From Aestuariivirga sp. (GTDB lineage: Bacteria; Pseudomonadota; Alphaproteobacteria; Rhizobiales; Aestuariivirgaceae): a stretch of DNA of 6,739 nucleotides. Position numbers and translations under genes: made by a program. This document shows positions 5,257 through 6,739 of the stretch, piece after piece; the stretch's first letter is position 1, and each line of letters opens with the position of its first letter. The DNA lies in contig JADCDC010000185.1 in assembly GCA_020252385.1 (NCBI GenBank), positions 1-6,739 of the forward strand. The letters run 5' to 3'. A model generated the notes under the pieces. That model saw only the letters and a program-made list of their open reading frames with translations. It had not been told where the DNA came from and ran no database searches.

Positions 5257-6009
5257 ATGCGGATCAACCGCAAAGCCTTCCATGACGGCATTCGATCCAC
5301 CATCCACAAGGGGAGCCTGTCGCCCGAACAGGTCGCATCGTACGAGGCTATCCTCGACGCGGCAGGCGAAGCCGGGATCAGCGATTCCCGCCACCTCGCC
5401 TATGCGCTCGCCACCACGCGCGGCGAGGTTGGCTCCGGCATGCAGCCCGTCCGGGAGATCGGACGGGGCAGGGGCAAGCGGTATGGCCTGCCAGATCCGG
5501 TGACCGGCGAGGTCTATTACGGGCGCGGCTTCGTCCAGCTGACCTGGGCCGACAACTACCGGAACATGGGGAAGCGGCTCGGCGTGGATCTCAACCGCAA
5601 TCCCGATCTCGCCCTCGACCGCAAGATCGCCGCGCGCATCCTGATCGTCGGAATGGTCGAGGGCATCTTCACGGGCAAGAGGCTCTCCGACTATCTGAAT
5701 GACCGCGTCACTGATTACCGCAACGCGCGCCGGATCATCAACCTCCTTGACCGCGCCGATGAGTTCGCGCGTCTCGCCGAACTCTACGAGCGGGCCATTC
5801 GAGAGGCACTGGTGAAGGAGGGTGGCGATGCCGACGGGGAGCCTGCGGCAACCGTCAAGATCGAAGAACCCGATTCCCCCGCTGTTCCCACACCGGCGCC
5901 CGTTCCCCGAGAGAAGCCACGCTTGCGTGCCGCGAAAGTCATCATCGGCGCGGTCGCCGCCGCCCTCGCCGCCATCTTCGCCTGGGTCTTTGCAGGAGGT
6001 CAGCAGTGA
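5257..6009 (+). CDS. Endolysin, glycoside hydrolase family 19-like, with C-terminal membrane anchor
   Basis: The 250-aa product is a peptidoglycan-cleaving enzyme, most likely acting on the glycan strand, for host lysis. Residues about 4-182 form a GH19/chitinase-like phage lysozyme fold. The clearest marks are LATTRGEVGSGMQPVREIGR (51-70), YYGRGFVQLTWADNY (87-101), NPDLALD (115-121), the IFTGKRLSDYLND segment (137-149) and DYRNARRIIN (153-162). Glu57 sits where the family's catalytic Glu is expected, but the preceding His of the usual His-Glu-Thr is Gly56, and Thr is Val58. Glu67 is also kept. Residues about 195-224 are a Pro-rich linker, and 226-246 form one hydrophobic helix followed by GGQQ. 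The basic stretch REKPRLRAAK before the helix suggests, by the positive-inside rule, that the catalytic domain faces the cytoplasm. There is no N-terminal signal. The stop overlaps the next start as GTGA. Enzyme class is well supported; activity and topology are inferred. Confidence 0.85.
   Translation: MRINRKAFHDGIRSTIHKGSLSPEQVASYEAILDAAGEAGISDSRHLAYALATTRGEVGSGMQPVREIGRGRGKRYGLPDPVTGEVYYGRGFVQLTWADNYRNMGKRLGVDLNRNPDLALDRKIAARILIVGMVEGIFTGKRLSDYLNDRVTDYRNARRIINLLDRADEFARLAELYERAIREALVKEGGDADGEPAATVKIEEPDSPAVPTPAPVPREKPRLRAAKVIIGAVAAALAAIFAWVFAGGQQ
5994..5999 (+). promoter_or_regulatory. Strong ribosome binding site of the 70-aa gene, encoded in the endolysin tail
   Basis: AGGAGG, a full-strength Shine-Dalgarno, lies 6 nt before GTG 6006. 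It is inside the endolysin gene and encodes part of the C-terminal AGG residues. It decides in favour of the GTG start and compensates for that weaker start codon. Confidence 0.75.
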
Positions 6010-6218
6010 AGGACTACATCAGCAAGCGCAGCAAGGCTTTCGCTGGAGGGCTTGCCGCCGCAATCGTCACGGCGCTCATCAAGCTCGCGGAGAAGTCGTT
6101 CGACTTCGACATTGGGGACGAGACCGAAATCCTTATCGTCAGCGCGGTGGCCGGATACATCAACTGGCTCGCGGTCTACTGGTCGCCTGCGAACGCTCCG
6201 ATGGAGCCAAAGGCATGA
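6006..6218 (+). CDS. Holin-like small membrane protein, 70 aa
   Basis: The product probably forms or helps form the inner-membrane lesion that triggers lysis. The N-terminus is basic (MKDYISKRSK), followed by hydrophobic helix 1 (about 11-28, Gly/Ala-rich), an acidic loop with DFDIGDET (33-40), hydrophobic helix 2 (about 42-60) and a short polar tail (PANAPMEPKA). Two membrane segments, small size and a charged N-terminus fit class II-like holins; the VYWSPANAP ending resembles small holins of other phages. It starts with GTG at 6006 in a 4-nt overlap with the endolysin and has a strong AGGAGG. The stop overlaps the next start as ATGA. Holin function rests on size, topology and position rather than a recognised family, and an antiholin is also possible. 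Confidence 0.65.
   Translation: MKDYISKRSKAFAGGLAAAIVTALIKLAEKSFDFDIGDETEILIVSAVAGYINWLAVYWSPANAPMEPKA
6203..6206 (+). promoter_or_regulatory. Ribosome binding site of the 144-aa membrane protein gene
   Basis: GGAG lies 8 nt before ATG 6215, inside the end of the 70-aa gene. It supports ATG 6215 over the long in-frame extension upstream, which is a shadow of the endolysin. Confidence 0.5.
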
Positions 6219-6649
6219 TCGGTGTGGCCTCGCTCGCGAAAGCCGTCGTCGATCTGCTGACGGGAAAGCTGCTCGACAAGGTGTCGGGCCTCGCTGAGCT
6301 CTATCTCAAGAAAGAGATCAGCAACGCAGAATTCCGGTCCCGCGTCGAGATCGAGGTCCAGAACACGGTCCGCGAGACCGAGAAGGCCTGGGCCGAGGTC
6401 GCTGCGCGGCAGTACACCGAGTTTCAGGAGAGCGTCAGGCAATCGCCCGTCGTCGCCCGCGCCTATGCGGCGGTCATTGTCACCCAGCTCTTCGTCCTCC
6501 TTTGGTACCAGTGGGGCGCTTCGGCGTTCCTCTTGATCACCGGAACGCCATGGCCTTCGGCCGGGGCAACGGTCGACTGGGCCTATGCCATCCTCGCGCT
6601 GTGCCTCGGCGGCGGAGCGCTTTATCTCAGAGGGAATAGCGCAAGATGA
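6215..6649 (+). CDS. Membrane protein with coiled coil, 3TM/GTA-type holin-like, 144 aa
   Basis: Residues 1-30 are an amphipathic helix (MIGVASLAKAVVDLLTGKLL and on). Residues about 33-75 are a charged coiled-coil region. Residues about 82-108 are a long hydrophobic segment with Trp (TQLFVLLWYQW), and 121-138 are a second membrane helix, followed by a short basic tail. This layout (soluble N-terminal helix, then membrane hairpin) resembles the 3TM holin family linked to gene transfer agents (GTA_holin_3TM), recognised from architecture rather than a search. The start at 6215 is within ATGA, with GGAG upstream; the stop overlaps the next ORF as ATGA. It follows a second holin-like gene, so one of the two may be the true holin and the other an antiholin or assistant. 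A spanin role is less likely, as no lipobox or periplasmic domain is visible. Confidence 0.6.
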   Translation: MIGVASLAKAVVDLLTGKLLDKVSGLAELYLKKEISNAEFRSRVEIEVQNTVRETEKAWAEVAARQYTEFQESVRQSPVVARAYAAVIVTQLFVLLWYQWGASAFLLITGTPWPSAGATVDWAYAILALCLGGGALYLRGNSAR

Positions 6650-6739
6650 CCTCCGGCGTTCCGGCCGGCCCCGTCACCGTTGCTGGCTGTAGGTGGTTGC
6701 TGCGCATCAGCGTCGACAGCCTTGTCTTTCCGCCCGGCG
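6646..6739 (+). CDS. Start of a further late gene, cut by the window edge
   Basis: ATG 6646 lies in an ATGA overlap with the preceding stop, with AGAGGG at 6629-6634 upstream (11-nt spacing). The frame is open for 31 codons to the window end: MTSGVPAGPVTVAGCRWLLR, then ISVDSLVFPPG. It continues the chain of coupled starts seen across the lysis cassette. The visible part has a Gly/Pro-rich N-terminus and then alternating hydrophobic residues that look like beta strands. I do not recognise it. The GC-rich context makes a chance 31-codon frame possible, so the coupling and ribosome site are the main support. Confidence 0.5.
   Translation, partial: MTSGVPAGPVTVAGCRWLLRISVDSLVFPPG

Noticed and set aside
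4212..5309. A 365-codon - strand frame across fibre and endolysin start
   Set aside because: Arg/Pro/Gly-rich shadow translation without domains; it crosses the non-coding gap and opposes clear coding sequence.
5822..6214. Upstream extension of the 144-aa membrane protein frame to 5822
   Set aside because: The extra 131 residues are an out-of-frame reading of the endolysin and holin genes; ATG 6215 has the overlap and ribosome site.

Overview
The window is a compact, gene-dense stretch of a tailed-phage or prophage late region. All supported genes are on the + strand. It runs from the distal tail (hub, tail accessory proteins, tail fibre) into a lysis cassette (endolysin, then two small membrane proteins). 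The DNA is GC-rich, and the endolysin and hub resemble proteins I associate with phages and prophages of Alphaproteobacteria, especially Rhizobiales. That host assignment is inferred from protein style and base composition, not from any diagnostic marker. No integrase, repressor, tRNA, insertion sequence or CRISPR array is visible.

Layout. Positions 1-259 hold the 3' part of a small beta-rich protein cut by the window edge. Positions 259-1941 encode a 560-aa putative tail hub/tip protein. Positions 1938-2318 and 2328-3245 encode two proteins I do not recognise (126 and 305 aa), probably virion or tail-tip accessories by position. Positions 3276-4943 encode a 555-aa modular tail fibre: an N-terminal phage tail motif, a carbohydrate-binding-like segment, three repeats of about 40 aa, a C1q-like beta segment and a C-terminal module common in phage tail proteins. 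Positions 4943-5128 encode a 61-aa helical protein of unknown role. Positions 5129-5256 are the only sizeable non-coding gap, and this gap is rich in palindromes and short repeats.

Lysis part. Positions 5257-6009 encode a 250-aa glycoside hydrolase family 19-like endolysin with a Pro-rich linker and a C-terminal transmembrane segment. Positions 6006-6218 encode a 70-aa holin-like protein with two membrane segments. Positions 6215-6649 encode a 144-aa protein with a coiled coil and two membrane segments, resembling 3TM/GTA-type holins. Another ORF opens at 6646 and leaves the window. The last four genes form a chain of 4-nt overlaps (GTGA, ATGA, ATGA), and two tail genes also start within the stop codon of the gene before them. 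Translational coupling in one late operon is therefore likely.

How they work together (inference): the hub and its accessories build the tail tip and the fibre contacts the host surface. The 128-bp gap may separate expression of tail and lysis genes. The endolysin then degrades peptidoglycan once the membrane proteins permeabilise or reorganise the inner membrane. The most unusual points are the C-terminal membrane anchor of the endolysin, its changed active-site motif, and the repeat-rich gap before it. I did not find a clearly new defence or mobile system here.
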